In this document: piece after piece, positions 34,808-43,744 of the stretch
Layout of the letters: every line of letters starts with the position of its first letter
Numbering within the stretch: position 1 is the stretch's first letter
DNA from: Collinsella sp. UBA6357
Lineage (GTDB): Bacteria; Actinomycetota; Coriobacteriia; Coriobacteriales; Coriobacteriaceae
Direction of reading: 5' to 3'
NCBI GenBank assembly: GCA_002437815.1
Contig: DJRP01000016.1
Coordinates: 43,127-107,126, forward strand
Length of the DNA: 64,000 nt
The notes under the pieces: generated by a model
Databases searched by the model: none
The model's input: only the letters and a program-made list of their open reading frames with translations
What the model was told of the DNA's origin: nothing
Position numbers and translations under genes: made by a program

Positions 34808-35163
34808 GTGCGCCGTCTGCCTATATCGCCTATGCCCGGGCCCTCAACACCTTGGATTGGTCCCCGGCGGAGTTTCTTGTGGCCGATACCTTTGCGGCTC
34901 GTCTCATCGGTGTGCTCCGTATGCCCCCGTACGCATCGAACGGCGCGCCGCATGTCATGGCGTTTCCCAACTGCTCGTCGGTGCATACGTGCTTTATGCC
35001 CTATCCCCTCGACATCGCCTTCATCGATCGCGGCGGGCGCGTTTTAGCCCTTCATGAGGATGTCGGTCCCTGGCGCTTGTGCTCACATGACGGCGCCTGG
35101 GCCGTTTTGGAGCGCGCGTCGGTTCTGCGGGACTTTGAATCGGGCCTGTGCGCCCTTGCCTAA
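34804..35163 (+). CDS. DUF192-family protein
   Basis: 119 residues. It matches the small DUF192 fold: ARLIGVLRMP near the start, FPNCSSVHTCFMPYPLDIAFID in the middle and VLALHEDVGPWRL after it. No signal peptide is seen. DUF192 proteins are often exported and of unknown function. GTG start inside the previous gene's stop, so it belongs to the Tad operon and is its last gene. Confidence 0.78.
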   Translation: MSAPSAYIAYARALNTLDWSPAEFLVADTFAARLIGVLRMPPYASNGAPHVMAFPNCSSVHTCFMPYPLDIAFIDRGGRVLALHEDVGPWRLCSHDGAWAVLERASVLRDFESGLCALA

Positions 35164-35213
35164 TATATGTTTGGACAATTCGAGGCCGGTAAAAAATTTT
35201 TCAAAATTCTCGA

Positions 35214-35241
35214 TTGACTCTTATGAGTCCTTGGTTATACT
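35214..35241 (+). promoter_or_regulatory. Promoter of tRNA-Phe
   Basis: TTGACT (-35) and TATACT (-10) are 16 bases apart and lie 33 bases before the tRNA. This is one of the clearest sigma-70-type promoters in the window. Confidence 0.85.
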
Positions 35242-35273
35242 AATCAAGCCTTGAAACAAGGCACACCACATAT

Positions 35274-35349
<76 letters not shown>

Positions 35350-35359
35350 TGTAATGAAC

Positions 35360-35386
35360 AGAGCCCCTGCAAAGGGGCTCTTTTCG
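35360..35386 (+). terminator. Terminator after tRNA-Phe
   Basis: GAGCCCC pairs with GGGGCTC around a 6-base loop and is followed by TTTT. It lies 11 bases after the tRNA. Confidence 0.9.
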
Positions 35387-35544
35387 TATACGTCGATATC
35401 TCATGGAACCGAACCCACAAGGTGCGTCGGCGCTTCTGCATTCCTTCATGCGTCCTTTGTCCTCTTGTCCTCGTGCACGGGTATACTCGAATCGAGTTGT
35501 TTTACATAGAAGCGGCACGGTCCGCATAGCAAAAGGGGGCAGGT

Positions 35545-36606
35545 ATGGAGAGGATTCTCGGCGTCAATCTCTCTGGTTGGTTTATTCCCGAGCCCTGGGT
35601 CACTCCGTCGCTCTACGCCGCGACCGGTGCATCCAACGCGGCCGAACTGCAAAATGCCATGGGCACCGCCGCATACAACGAGCGCATGCGGCACCACTAT
35701 GAGACGTTTATCGGCGAGGATGATTTTCGACGGATCGCGCAGATTGGTCTTAACGCCGTTCGCTTGCCGGTGCCGTGGTATGCCTTTGGTTCGCAGGAGA
35801 CGGATGCATCGTATATCTCGGTCGTGGACTATATCGACCGCGCGATCGAGTGGGCGGCTAAATACGATATCAAGGTGCTGCTCGATCTGGCCACGGTTCC
35901 CGGAGGCCAGGGCGACTCCAACGATTCTCCGACCACGCCCGAATCGATCGCGGAATGGCATTCGTCCACCAACGGCAGACACGTGGCCCTCGACGTGCTC
36001 GAGCGTCTCGCGGAGCGCTATGGGCAAGCCCAAAGCCTGCTTGGCATTGAGCTGCTCGATACGCCGCAGATGCGCGTGCGCAAGAACCTCTTTACCATGA
36101 CCGATGGCATACCTAGCCATTACCTGCGCAATTTCTACCGGGATGCCTACGAGCTGATCCGCAATCATATGGATGATGACAAGATCGTCGTGTTTTCCGC
36201 CTCGGGTCATCCGGGGGAGTGGAAGCACTTTATGCGTGGCGGTAAGTACAAGAACGTCTATATGGATGTGCACCTCTACCACTACCGCGATGAAAGGGCC
36301 CTTGATATCACGAGTCCACGTGGGCTTACCACGGCGATCTCTCGCAACAAGCGCGAACTCACCGAGGCGGTCTCGACAGGGTTTCCCGTTTTGGTGGGCG
36401 AATGGTCGGGTGCGGCGGTGTTTGCGAACTCGTCGGTTACGCCCGAGGGCCGCAGGGCATACGAGCGCGTCTTCATCGCCAACCAGCTTGCCTCGTTCGC
36501 CCCGGCTGCCGGTTGGTTCTTCCAGACGTGGAAGACCGAGAAACGCATCGCTGCCTGGGATGCCCGCGCGGCGCTCGGAACGCTCGAGCGCGGCATGATC
36601 GAGTAG
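35545..36606 (+). CDS. GH5-like (exo-beta-1,3-glucanase type) protein lacking the acid/base Glu
   Basis: 353 residues with no signal peptide. The fold matches GH5 exo-glucanases: ILGVNLSGWFIPEPWVTPSL, FRRIAQIGLNAVRLPVPWYAF, YMDVHLYHYRDE and LVGEWSGAAVF, with the nucleophile Glu near 286. At the acid/base position the usual IELLNEP reads IELLDTP, with Asp172-Thr173 in place of Asn-Glu. It may therefore be inactive, retaining or carbohydrate-binding only. It is separated by 6 bases from rsmI and probably cotranscribed. A TATACT at 35482 is a possible -10. Confidence 0.8.
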   Translation: MERILGVNLSGWFIPEPWVTPSLYAATGASNAAELQNAMGTAAYNERMRHHYETFIGEDDFRRIAQIGLNAVRLPVPWYAFGSQETDASYISVVDYIDRAIEWAAKYDIKVLLDLATVPGGQGDSNDSPTTPESIAEWHSSTNGRHVALDVLERLAERYGQAQSLLGIELLDTPQMRVRKNLFTMTDGIPSHYLRNFYRDAYELIRNHMDDDKIVVFSASGHPGEWKHFMRGGKYKNVYMDVHLYHYRDERALDITSPRGLTTAISRNKRELTEAVSTGFPVLVGEWSGAAVFANSSVTPEGRRAYERVFIANQLASFAPAAGWFFQTWKTEKRIAAWDARAALGTLERGMIE

Positions 36607-36612
36607 GTGGAT

Positions 36613-37515
36613 ATGTCGGCTGATAACATCCGCAGGGGAAAACTCTATATGGTCGGTACGCCCATCGGCAACCTGGGCGACCTGTCGAGTCGTGTCGACC
36701 AGGCGTTTGCCGCGGCCGATATCATCTGTTGCGAGGACACGCGCGTGACCTCAAAGCTCCTGTCGCATCTTGAGGTCTCAAAGCCGCTTGTCCGCTGCGA
36801 CGAGAATGTCATAGCCAGCCGTGCTCAGGGCCTGGTCGATCGTATGCTTGCGGGCGAGACGATCGCCTTTGCATCCGACGCCGGTATGCCGAGCGTGTCC
36901 GACCCCGGCCAGGTGCTTGTCGATGCGGCACGGGATGCCGATATCCCCGTCGAAGTGATTCCGGGCCCTTCGGCCTGTGTGACGGCGCTCGTGTCCTCGG
37001 GCATACCCTGCGACCATTTCTTTTTCGAAGGCTTTTTGGGACGTAAGCACGGGGAGCGGGTGCGACGTCTGCAACGGCTGTCCATGGTGCCGGGTGCCTT
37101 GATCTTCTATGAATCTCCGCATCGCATCGTGGCTACGCTTGATGCCGTGGCCGAGGTGTTCCCGTATCGCGCTGTGGCCGTCTGCCGTGAGCTCACCAAG
37201 CTGCACGAGGAGGTCTTGCGCGGTACGGCGCTCGAGGTTGCAGACGAGCTTCGCTCCCGCGACGAGATTCGCGGTGAGATTGCGCTCGTGGTTGCGCCTC
37301 CCGATGAAGCCGAGGAGGCGTCGTTTGCTTTGTCGGGCGGCTCTGTTGGCGCTGCCGTCGCGGACCCCGAGGAGGCGCTGCGATCCGACATCGCCGATGC
37401 GCTCGACAAGGGTGAACCGGCGTCCGGAATCGCAAAGCGTCTGGCCCAAAAGTACTCGCGCAAAAAACGCGACGTCTATGCCCTTGTGCTCGATATGCAA
37501 AACGGGCGGGAATAG
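36613..37515 (+). CDS. rsmI: 16S rRNA 2'-O-methyltransferase RsmI
   Basis: 300 residues. Methylates the 2'-O of C1402 in 16S rRNA with SAM. It has KLYMVGTPIGNLGDLS at the start, CCEDTRVTSKLL, ASDAGMPSVSDPGQVLV, IPGPSACVTAL and FFEGFLGRK, all family signatures. A small C-terminal extension contains ALDKGEPASGIAKRLAQKY, a helix-turn-helix-like tail common to RsmI. The ATG at 36613 is chosen; a GTG at 36607 is also in frame. Confidence 0.96.
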   Translation: MSADNIRRGKLYMVGTPIGNLGDLSSRVDQAFAAADIICCEDTRVTSKLLSHLEVSKPLVRCDENVIASRAQGLVDRMLAGETIAFASDAGMPSVSDPGQVLVDAARDADIPVEVIPGPSACVTALVSSGIPCDHFFFEGFLGRKHGERVRRLQRLSMVPGALIFYESPHRIVATLDAVAEVFPYRAVAVCRELTKLHEEVLRGTALEVADELRSRDEIRGEIALVVAPPDEAEEASFALSGGSVGAAVADPEEALRSDIADALDKGEPASGIAKRLAQKYSRKKRDVYALVLDMQNGRE

Positions 37516-37572
37516 ACCCTGTTGCGGTAGAATCAATCTCCGTATGCATCAAGTATCTGGAGGATAGGCCGC

Positions 37573-39186
37573 ATGGATCAAACCAAGCCCTCTTTTTTCA
37601 TCACCACGCCCATCTACTACGTGAACGCCGATCCGCATCTGGGGACGGCATACTCCACGATCATCGCCGACGTCCAGGCGCGCTATCGCCGCGCTGCCGG
37701 CTATAACGTCAAGTTTCTGACCGGCATGGACGAGCACGGCGAGAAGGTCGCCGAGGCTGCCGCCAAGCACGGTATGACCCCGCAGGAGTGGACCGACAGC
37801 CAGGCACCGCACTTCAAAGACCTGTGGAAGAAGCTCGAGATCTCCAACGATGACTTCATCCGCACCACCGAACCGCGCCAGCACCATGCCGTGCAGTACC
37901 TCTGGGAGCGCATGAAGGAGTCAGGTTATCTCTATAAGGGCAGCTATGACGGCTGGTACTGCGTACCTGACGAGACGTACTTTACCGAGACGCAGGTCGA
38001 GAAGGGCGACGAGGAGAACGGCACGCCCGGCGCGCACCTCTGCCCCGATTGCCATCGTCCCCTCGAGCGCGTGCAGGAGGAGTCGTACTTCTTCAAGCTC
38101 TCCGCGTTCCAGGGCAAGCTGCTTAAGCTCTATGACGAGCACCCCGACTTCGTCCAGCCGGCGTTTCGCATGAACGAGGTGCGGAGCTTTGTCGAGGGCG
38201 GCCTTAATGATCTTTCCGTCTCGCGCACGAGCTTCGACTGGGGTATCCCGGTACCCTTCGATGACGGCCATGTGACCTACGTGTGGTTTGACGCGCTGCT
38301 TAACTACATGACGGCCGTGGGCTACGGTGTCGATACGCCCGAGGCCCGCGCCGAGCTCGCCTACCGCTGGCCCGCGCAGTTCCACATCGTGGGCAAGGAT
38401 ATTATCCGCTTCCACTGCGTGATCTGGCCCGCCATGCTCATGGCGATCGGCGAGGCCCTGCCCGAGCACGTTTTTGCCCACGGTTTCTTGACCGTGCGCA
38501 ACTCCGAGACCGGTAAGGCCGAGAAGATGTCAAAGAGCCGCGGCAACGCCATCGCGCCGGCCGATGTCATCGACCTGCTCGGTGTCGAAGGCTATCGCTA
38601 TTACTTCATGACCGACGTCGTGCCCGGCACCGACGGCGCCATCAGCTTCGAGCGCATGGAACAGGTCTACAACGCCGATCTTGCCAACAGCTGGGGCAAT
38701 CTCATCTCGCGCTCGCTCAATATGAGCGCCAAGTACTTCGACGGTTGCGCGCCTGCCAAGCCGGCGTCCGCGGACGCGTTCGACAACCCGCTGGCCAAGA
38801 TCGCCGACGGCCTGGCCGAGCGCTATGCCGCCAAGATGGATGTGCTCGACTACGGCGGCGCCAAAGACGAGGTCATGGAGCTCATCCATGCCGCGAACCA
38901 TTACATCGAGGACTCCGAGCCCTGGGCGCTCGCCAAGGACGAGACTAAAGCTGACGAGCTCGCATTTGTAATCTACAACCTGCTCGAGGCGATCCGCATC
39001 GCCGCGCACCTGCTGATGCCGTTTATGCCCGAGACGTCCGCCGAGGCGCTTCGCCGTATTTCCTGCGAGGCCGAGGCGGGCTCCGACGATCTCAAGGGTA
39101 TCTGCACCTGGGGTCAGCTCGCCGGCACCCAGCCGGTCGAGAAGGGCGATCCGCTGTTCCCGCGTCTTCAGTCCGAGGGCAAGTAG
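37573..39186 (+). CDS. metG: Methionyl-tRNA synthetase
   Basis: 537 residues. The class I synthetase for methionine. HLGT in NADPHLGTAYST and KMSKS in GKAEKMSKSRGNAI are the ATP-binding signatures. The zinc/knuckle region is short, with only CPDC visible (HLCPDCHRPLERV). The protein ends without the C-terminal dimerisation/tRNA-binding (Arc1p-like) domain, as in several Gram-positives. It starts ATG after GGAGGATAGG and follows rsmI by 57 bases. Confidence 0.96.
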   Translation: MDQTKPSFFITTPIYYVNADPHLGTAYSTIIADVQARYRRAAGYNVKFLTGMDEHGEKVAEAAAKHGMTPQEWTDSQAPHFKDLWKKLEISNDDFIRTTEPRQHHAVQYLWERMKESGYLYKGSYDGWYCVPDETYFTETQVEKGDEENGTPGAHLCPDCHRPLERVQEESYFFKLSAFQGKLLKLYDEHPDFVQPAFRMNEVRSFVEGGLNDLSVSRTSFDWGIPVPFDDGHVTYVWFDALLNYMTAVGYGVDTPEARAELAYRWPAQFHIVGKDIIRFHCVIWPAMLMAIGEALPEHVFAHGFLTVRNSETGKAEKMSKSRGNAIAPADVIDLLGVEGYRYYFMTDVVPGTDGAISFERMEQVYNADLANSWGNLISRSLNMSAKYFDGCAPAKPASADAFDNPLAKIADGLAERYAAKMDVLDYGGAKDEVMELIHAANHYIEDSEPWALAKDETKADELAFVIYNLLEAIRIAAHLLMPFMPETSAEALRRISCEAEAGSDDLKGICTWGQLAGTQPVEKGDPLFPRLQSEGK

Positions 39187-39235
39187 GCGCAGCGGCAGCG
39201 TCACCCCCCCCTGGGATAGATGCTCAGATAAAGCA

Positions 39236-39276
39236 ACGGGCGGACGACGACAGAAGAACGTCGCCCGCCCGTTTGC
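39236..39276 (+). terminator. Probable terminator after metG
   Basis: ACGGGCGG and CGAC pair with GTCG and CCGCCCGT across one mismatch and an 11-base loop. A weak T-tract (GTTTGCTC) follows. Confidence 0.65.
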
Positions 39277-39313
39277 TCTGGGCTATGTTATTTCCTGCAA
39301 CGTGCGAGATGGG

Positions 39314-39385
39314 GTTCGGGTTGAGGGCTTTCGTCCGCCGCGAGAAGGACTGTCCGAGCGCCGGATGAAAGCCCTAAACCCGAAC
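39314..39385 (+). promoter_or_regulatory. Long hairpin in the rsmA leader
   Basis: GTTCGGGTTGAGGGCTTTCG (39314 onward) pairs almost completely with the segment ending CCCTAAACCCGAAC at 39385: about 22 of 25 positions over a 22-base loop. No T-tract follows, so it is not a plain terminator. It ends 26 bases before the rsmA start. Confidence 0.55.
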
Positions 39386-39411
39386 ACGGTCAACCTCACA
39401 AGGAGGACATG

Positions 39412-40272
39412 ATGACGACATCGCCCCTGGCAAATCCCAAGGCGACCAGAGAACTGCTGGAGGAGTTTGGACTCGCGACCAAGCACCGCCTCGGCCAGAA
39501 CTTCCTTATCGACAACCATGTGATCGAGCGCATCTGCGAGCTTGCCGAGCTTGCGGGCGACGAGCGTGTGCTCGAAGTCGGACCGGGCATCGGTACACTC
39601 ACGCTGGCACTGCTTCAGGATGCCGCCCGGGTCACCTCGATCGAGGCTGACCCCGAGCTCGAGCCGGTACTCGATGCCCATGCGGCCGACTACGGCAACT
39701 TCGGCTTTATCATGGGCGATGCGCTCAAGGTCACGCCGGCCCAGATCGAGCAGGTATCGGGCGGCGAGCCTACGGTCTTTGTGGCGAATCTGCCTTATAA
39801 CGTTGCAGCGACGATCATTCTTCAGTTCTTTGAGACCATGCCCGCGCTCGAGCGCGCCGTGGTGATGGTACAAAAGGAGGTCGCCGACCGCATCGCGGCT
39901 GTCCCCGGCAACAAGACCTATGGCGGCTACACGGCCAAGCTCGGCCTCTATGGACGGGTTACCGGGCGCTTCGAGGTGCCGCCGCGCTGCTTTATGCCCG
40001 CACCGCACGTCGACTCGGCCGTCGTCCGCATCGACCGCGTGGACGGCGTGGTGCCCGGGGGAGTCGACCGTTCCTTTGTCGCGCGCGTCATCGACGCCGC
40101 GTTCGCGCAACGTCGCAAGACTATTCGCAATTCCATGGGTTCGAACGGCTTTGCCAAGGATGCACTCGACGCTGCTTTTGTTGCGAGCGGCATTTCTGCC
40201 ACGACCCGCGCAGAGACGCTCGCGGTCTCCGATTTTGTTCGCCTTGCACAGGAGCTTTCCGATGCCAAATAG
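39412..40272 (+). CDS. rsmA: 16S rRNA dimethyladenosine transferase RsmA/KsgA
   Basis: 286 residues. Dimethylates A1518 and A1519 of 16S rRNA. Visible motifs are TKHRLGQNFLID, the SAM-binding VLEVGPGIGTLT, and the catalytic VANLPYNVAA. The ATG at 39412 sits five bases after AGGAGG; the adjacent ATG at 39409 is too close. It overlaps tatD by 11 bases. Confidence 0.96.
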   Translation: MTTSPLANPKATRELLEEFGLATKHRLGQNFLIDNHVIERICELAELAGDERVLEVGPGIGTLTLALLQDAARVTSIEADPELEPVLDAHAADYGNFGFIMGDALKVTPAQIEQVSGGEPTVFVANLPYNVAATIILQFFETMPALERAVVMVQKEVADRIAAVPGNKTYGGYTAKLGLYGRVTGRFEVPPRCFMPAPHVDSAVVRIDRVDGVVPGGVDRSFVARVIDAAFAQRRKTIRNSMGSNGFAKDALDAAFVASGISATTRAETLAVSDFVRLAQELSDAK

Positions 40273-41179
40273 TGCGGAGCCGGTGACGTTCACCAAAAAG
40301 AAAAAGACCGTCGTGTGCCCCAAGCCCTGGGCTCCGCTGGCCGACACGCATGGGCACTTGCTTTCGTTTTGGGAGAAGGCGCCCGCCGACGTGTTGCGCC
40401 GTGCCAAGTGTGCGGGTGTCGAGCTGTTGGTGACGCTCATCGATCCTGTCGGCGACAAGATGAGTGTGCTGGCGTTTCAGGATTGGCTCAGGCACGAGGT
40501 CCTGCCACTCGGTGACGAGATTCCGCATATCAGGTACCTTGCCGGCGTGCATCCCTACGACGCACCCGTCTACACCGACGATGTTCATGCCCAGATCGAG
40601 GCTGCGCTCGATGACCCAGTTTGCGCCGGTATCGGAGAGATCGGACTCGACTACCATATGGACTACGACGACGATGTTGCCCCGGCCCCTCATGACGTGC
40701 AGATCGAGTGCATGGCGCGTCAGCTCGAGATCGCAGTTCGCCATAACGTGCCCGTCGAGCTGCACCTGCGCCATGAGGGTGACGATGCTGAACGCACCTC
40801 GCATGTCGATGCCCTCCGGGTGCTTCAAGAGGTGGGCGTGCCTGCTGCCGGTTGCGTGCTTCATTGCTTTGGCGAGGATCGCGCCACGATGGAACGCTTT
40901 GTCGAGCTCGGTTGCTATATCGCCTACGGCGGTGCCGCCACCTTCAAGCGCAACGACGGAGTGCGTGAGGCGTTTGCTGCTACGCCCCTCGAACGCATCC
41001 TTTTCGAGACGGATTGTCCCTATATGGCGCCGGAACCCATTCGCGGGCTCGAGTGCGAGCCCGCCATGGCTTCCCTCACGGCAAACACTCTGATCAACGA
41101 TCGGGTCGATCGCACGGGCGAGGCGGCGGAGACCATCGCGCGGGCGGCCTGGGAAAACTCACTTAGACTCTTTGGCTAG
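40262..41179 (+). CDS. TatD-family metal-dependent hydrolase
   Basis: 305 residues. A TIM-barrel nuclease/hydrolase. Metal ligands are DTHGH near residue 28, the Glu of GIGEIGLDYH, HLRHEG, HCFGED and FETDCPYMAPEP. TatD proteins act as 3'-5' exonucleases or in DNA repair. The N-terminal ~20 residues are Lys-rich. The start overlaps the end of rsmA, so the two are translationally coupled. Confidence 0.93.
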   Translation: MPNSAEPVTFTKKKKTVVCPKPWAPLADTHGHLLSFWEKAPADVLRRAKCAGVELLVTLIDPVGDKMSVLAFQDWLRHEVLPLGDEIPHIRYLAGVHPYDAPVYTDDVHAQIEAALDDPVCAGIGEIGLDYHMDYDDDVAPAPHDVQIECMARQLEIAVRHNVPVELHLRHEGDDAERTSHVDALRVLQEVGVPAAGCVLHCFGEDRATMERFVELGCYIAYGGAATFKRNDGVREAFAATPLERILFETDCPYMAPEPIRGLECEPAMASLTANTLINDRVDRTGEAAETIARAAWENSLRLFG

Positions 41180-41258
41180 GTTTTTTCGCTCTTGGGATTA
41201 TTCCGCTTTCGTGCTTTGGGCTTCGTGCTTCGGGCTACGGCTCCCGTCTCTCTCGTGC

Positions 41259-41440
41259 CGTACATTTTTCCGATTTGTGTACGACTTGAACCAAAGAGGG
41301 ACGAGCGCAGCGGCTAAAACTGCATATTTTCACCTCTGTTGTGCATAAAATCAGTGCCAACAGACAAAATAGGACCCCGATTCGACCAATGTTAGTCGAA
41401 TCGGGGTCCTAACCTTATGCACAAATCGCAAAAATGTACG
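41259..41440. repeat. Terminal-inverted-repeat element (182 bp) with internal hairpin
   Basis: CGTACATTTTTCCGATTTGTG (41259-41279) and its near-inverse ending in AAAATGTACG at 41440 match at 20 of 21 bases. Inside, AGGACCCCGATTCGAC pairs perfectly with GTCGAATCGGGGTCCT (41371-41410), a hairpin that could end transcription of the convergent genes. The flanks (41180-41258, 41441-41488) show nothing else. Confidence 0.75.
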
Positions 41441-41488
41441 TCGCCACGCGAATCGCCCGCTAAATCCATCACGGGCACGTGACATCCG

Positions 41489-42832
41489 CTAGAGCGCCGG
41501 GGCTTGTGCGATCGTTTCGCTCTGCGCGGTGAGCGGCTTGTTCTCGATACGGCGGGCAAGGCGGTCGAACTTGACGAGCAGCCATTCGATGGGATTCGGT
41601 GCACGTGCCTCCTCGTCGGCGACGAGGTCCATCTTGGCGACGGTCGCTCCGTTTTGCTCGAGGGTGACCGTGCCAACCTTGTCGCCTACCGCGACGGACC
41701 CTGAGAGCTCGTCATACTTCACGCGTTCCTTGATATCGCCGGCAAGGGTGAATACCGTTGCCTGCGCATTGGGGTCGGCAAGCGTGGCGTCGACGGTCTT
41801 GTCTGTCCAGTCGCTCTCGGCGATGCGTGCCATGAGCGGGTTTCCGTTTGCGGTCTTCTTGTCCGAGTTGGCGATGGCGACGGTCTTCTTATGTCCGTAG
41901 TACCAGTTCGCGAGTGTGGCGGTATCGGTGAAACGCTGGTCGGTCGTGGTCGACCCGAGAACCACGGTATAGACCTCGTCTCCATCGACACTGTAGGCGG
42001 CGGTAAAGCAATATCCGGCATCATCGGTTGTGCCCGTCTTGCCGCCGATGTTGCCGTCCTGCCCCAACAGCACGTTGTGTGTGTCCATGCTGTGCGAATG
42101 GTCCGACCCGTCGGCACCGGTGACTTCGATCCACGAGTCGTCGCTTGCCACCACTTGCCTGAACGTGTCGTTGGCCATGGCGGTCTGCATCATGATCGCG
42201 ACATCGTGGGCGCTTGAGTGCATGTTACCGGCCCACTCGTCGAAATCGAGCCCATGCGGATTTTCGAATAGCGTATTGGTGCAGCCGAGCTCCTTGGCAC
42301 GTTTGTTCATGGCGGCCACAAACGTCTTTTGAGCATCCTTGGTTTTGGGATCGAGTTTTTGCCCCACAAACTCTGCCAGCGCGATGGCGGCATCGTTGCC
42401 CGACGGGATCATCAAGCCGCGCAGGGCCTGCTCTACGGTAAGCTTGTCGCCCTCCTGAAGGCCCGCGGTGGACTCGCCGACGGTTGCGGCTTCGCTGCTT
42501 ACGGTGAGCGTTTCGGTGGTCTTGCAATTCTCGAGAGCGAGGATGGCGGTCATGACCTTGGTGATCGATGCGATCTTGACCTGCTTGTCAGCATCGCGTC
42601 CATAGTAGATGGTGCCGTCTTTGCCCATGACGCAGGCATTTGCCGCCTCGATGTCGGGCAGGCCGGCTTCGGCGATCGCGCGCGCTGCGGCGGTTTTGCC
42701 GCAGACATCGTCGGTGGTGAGGACTTGAGCGCTTACCGGACGGGGCGCACCAAAGCCAACGGCGACGCTGCACAGGAGCATTGCCACAAATATGCGGAAC
42801 GGGCCGGACGTGCGGGGGCGAGTGAAAGTCAC
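41489..42832 (-). CDS. D-alanyl-D-alanine carboxypeptidase (S11/DacA family)
   Basis: 447 residues. Trims the terminal D-Ala from peptidoglycan stem peptides. A signal peptide (about 1-35) is followed by a penicillin-binding domain with SITK (catalytic Ser), SGN and KTGT. Downstream comes the PBP5-type beta domain (KYDELSGSVAVGDKVGTVTLE). It starts at GTG. There is no C-terminal membrane helix, but a final amphipathic region is present. It is divergent from a VanRS-like two-component system. Confidence 0.93.
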   Translation of the reverse strand: MTFTRPRTSGPFRIFVAMLLCSVAVGFGAPRPVSAQVLTTDDVCGKTAAARAIAEAGLPDIEAANACVMGKDGTIYYGRDADKQVKIASITKVMTAILALENCKTTETLTVSSEAATVGESTAGLQEGDKLTVEQALRGLMIPSGNDAAIALAEFVGQKLDPKTKDAQKTFVAAMNKRAKELGCTNTLFENPHGLDFDEWAGNMHSSAHDVAIMMQTAMANDTFRQVVASDDSWIEVTGADGSDHSHSMDTHNVLLGQDGNIGGKTGTTDDAGYCFTAAYSVDGDEVYTVVLGSTTTDQRFTDTATLANWYYGHKKTVAIANSDKKTANGNPLMARIAESDWTDKTVDATLADPNAQATVFTLAGDIKERVKYDELSGSVAVGDKVGTVTLEQNGATVAKMDLVADEEARAPNPIEWLLVKFDRLARRIENKPLTAQSETIAQAPAL

Positions 42833-43045
42833 GATGATTCGCTTTCGTTGATAGCGGTAAAGGGTCTATAGAGTATATCTATCCCGCGATGTGTTAGGTG
42901 GTTTCCGTGCCCACAAAGTGTATTTTAGGCCGCGGATGAACCGATGCGCCTACGCGGCTTGGGCACCTCCACGCGTCTGCATGCTTTATGTGCGCGGATG
43001 CGTTGAAGGAATCCTCGGGCATAATGAAACCGGAGAGGAGCGCTC

Positions 43046-43744
43046 ATGCAGGCACATATTCTGGTTGTCGACGACGAGAAGACCATCGCCGATCTTGTCG
43101 GCATCTATCTTGAGAAAGAGGGCTTTGACGCTTGCGTGCTGTACCGTGGCGCGGATGCGGCGAAGGCGATTCTCGAGCGCGAGTTCGATCTGGCGATCCT
43201 CGATATCATGCTGCCCGATATCGATGGCTTTGAGTTGCTGCGTACCATCCGCGCCGGGCATACCTATCCGGTGATCATGCTTACGGCCCGTGATGCGCAG
43301 CAGGACAAGATCGATGGGCTTGCGCTTGGAGCTGACGATTACGTCTCCAAACCGTTCAAGCCCTTGGAGCTCATGGCGCGAGTCAAAGCCCAGCTGCGAC
43401 GCTACACGAGCTATGGCAGCCGCGATCAGGCGGGTGATTCACAGGTGGTCTCCATCGATGGGCTCGAGATCAACAAGGATGCGCGGACGGTGACGGTAGA
43501 CGGCAACTCGGTGCGTACCACGCCGATCGAATATTCGATCTTGCTGTATCTTGCCGAGCATCGCGGGCATGTGGTGCCGGTCGAGGATCTGTTTCGCGCC
43601 GTGTGGAATGAGGACTTCCTGCCAAGCTCCAACAACACCGTCATGGTGCACATCCGCCACCTGCGCGAGAAGATAGGCGATGATGCCCAAAAGCCCCGCT
43701 TCATCAAGAATATCTGGGGCGTCGGCTACACCATCGAGGGGTAG
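43046..43744 (+). CDS. OmpR-family response regulator (VanR-like)
   Basis: 232 residues. Receiver domain with VVDDE and phosphorylated Asp53 (ILDIMLPDIDG), and a C-terminal winged helix ending IKNIWGVGYTIEG. Together with the adjacent VanS-like kinase it resembles VanRS of enterococci. It begins 213 bases from the divergent carboxypeptidase and is followed immediately by the kinase. No vanHAX genes are present. Confidence 0.9.
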   Translation: MQAHILVVDDEKTIADLVGIYLEKEGFDACVLYRGADAAKAILEREFDLAILDIMLPDIDGFELLRTIRAGHTYPVIMLTARDAQQDKIDGLALGADDYVSKPFKPLELMARVKAQLRRYTSYGSRDQAGDSQVVSIDGLEINKDARTVTVDGNSVRTTPIEYSILLYLAEHRGHVVPVEDLFRAVWNEDFLPSSNNTVMVHIRHLREKIGDDAQKPRFIKNIWGVGYTIEG

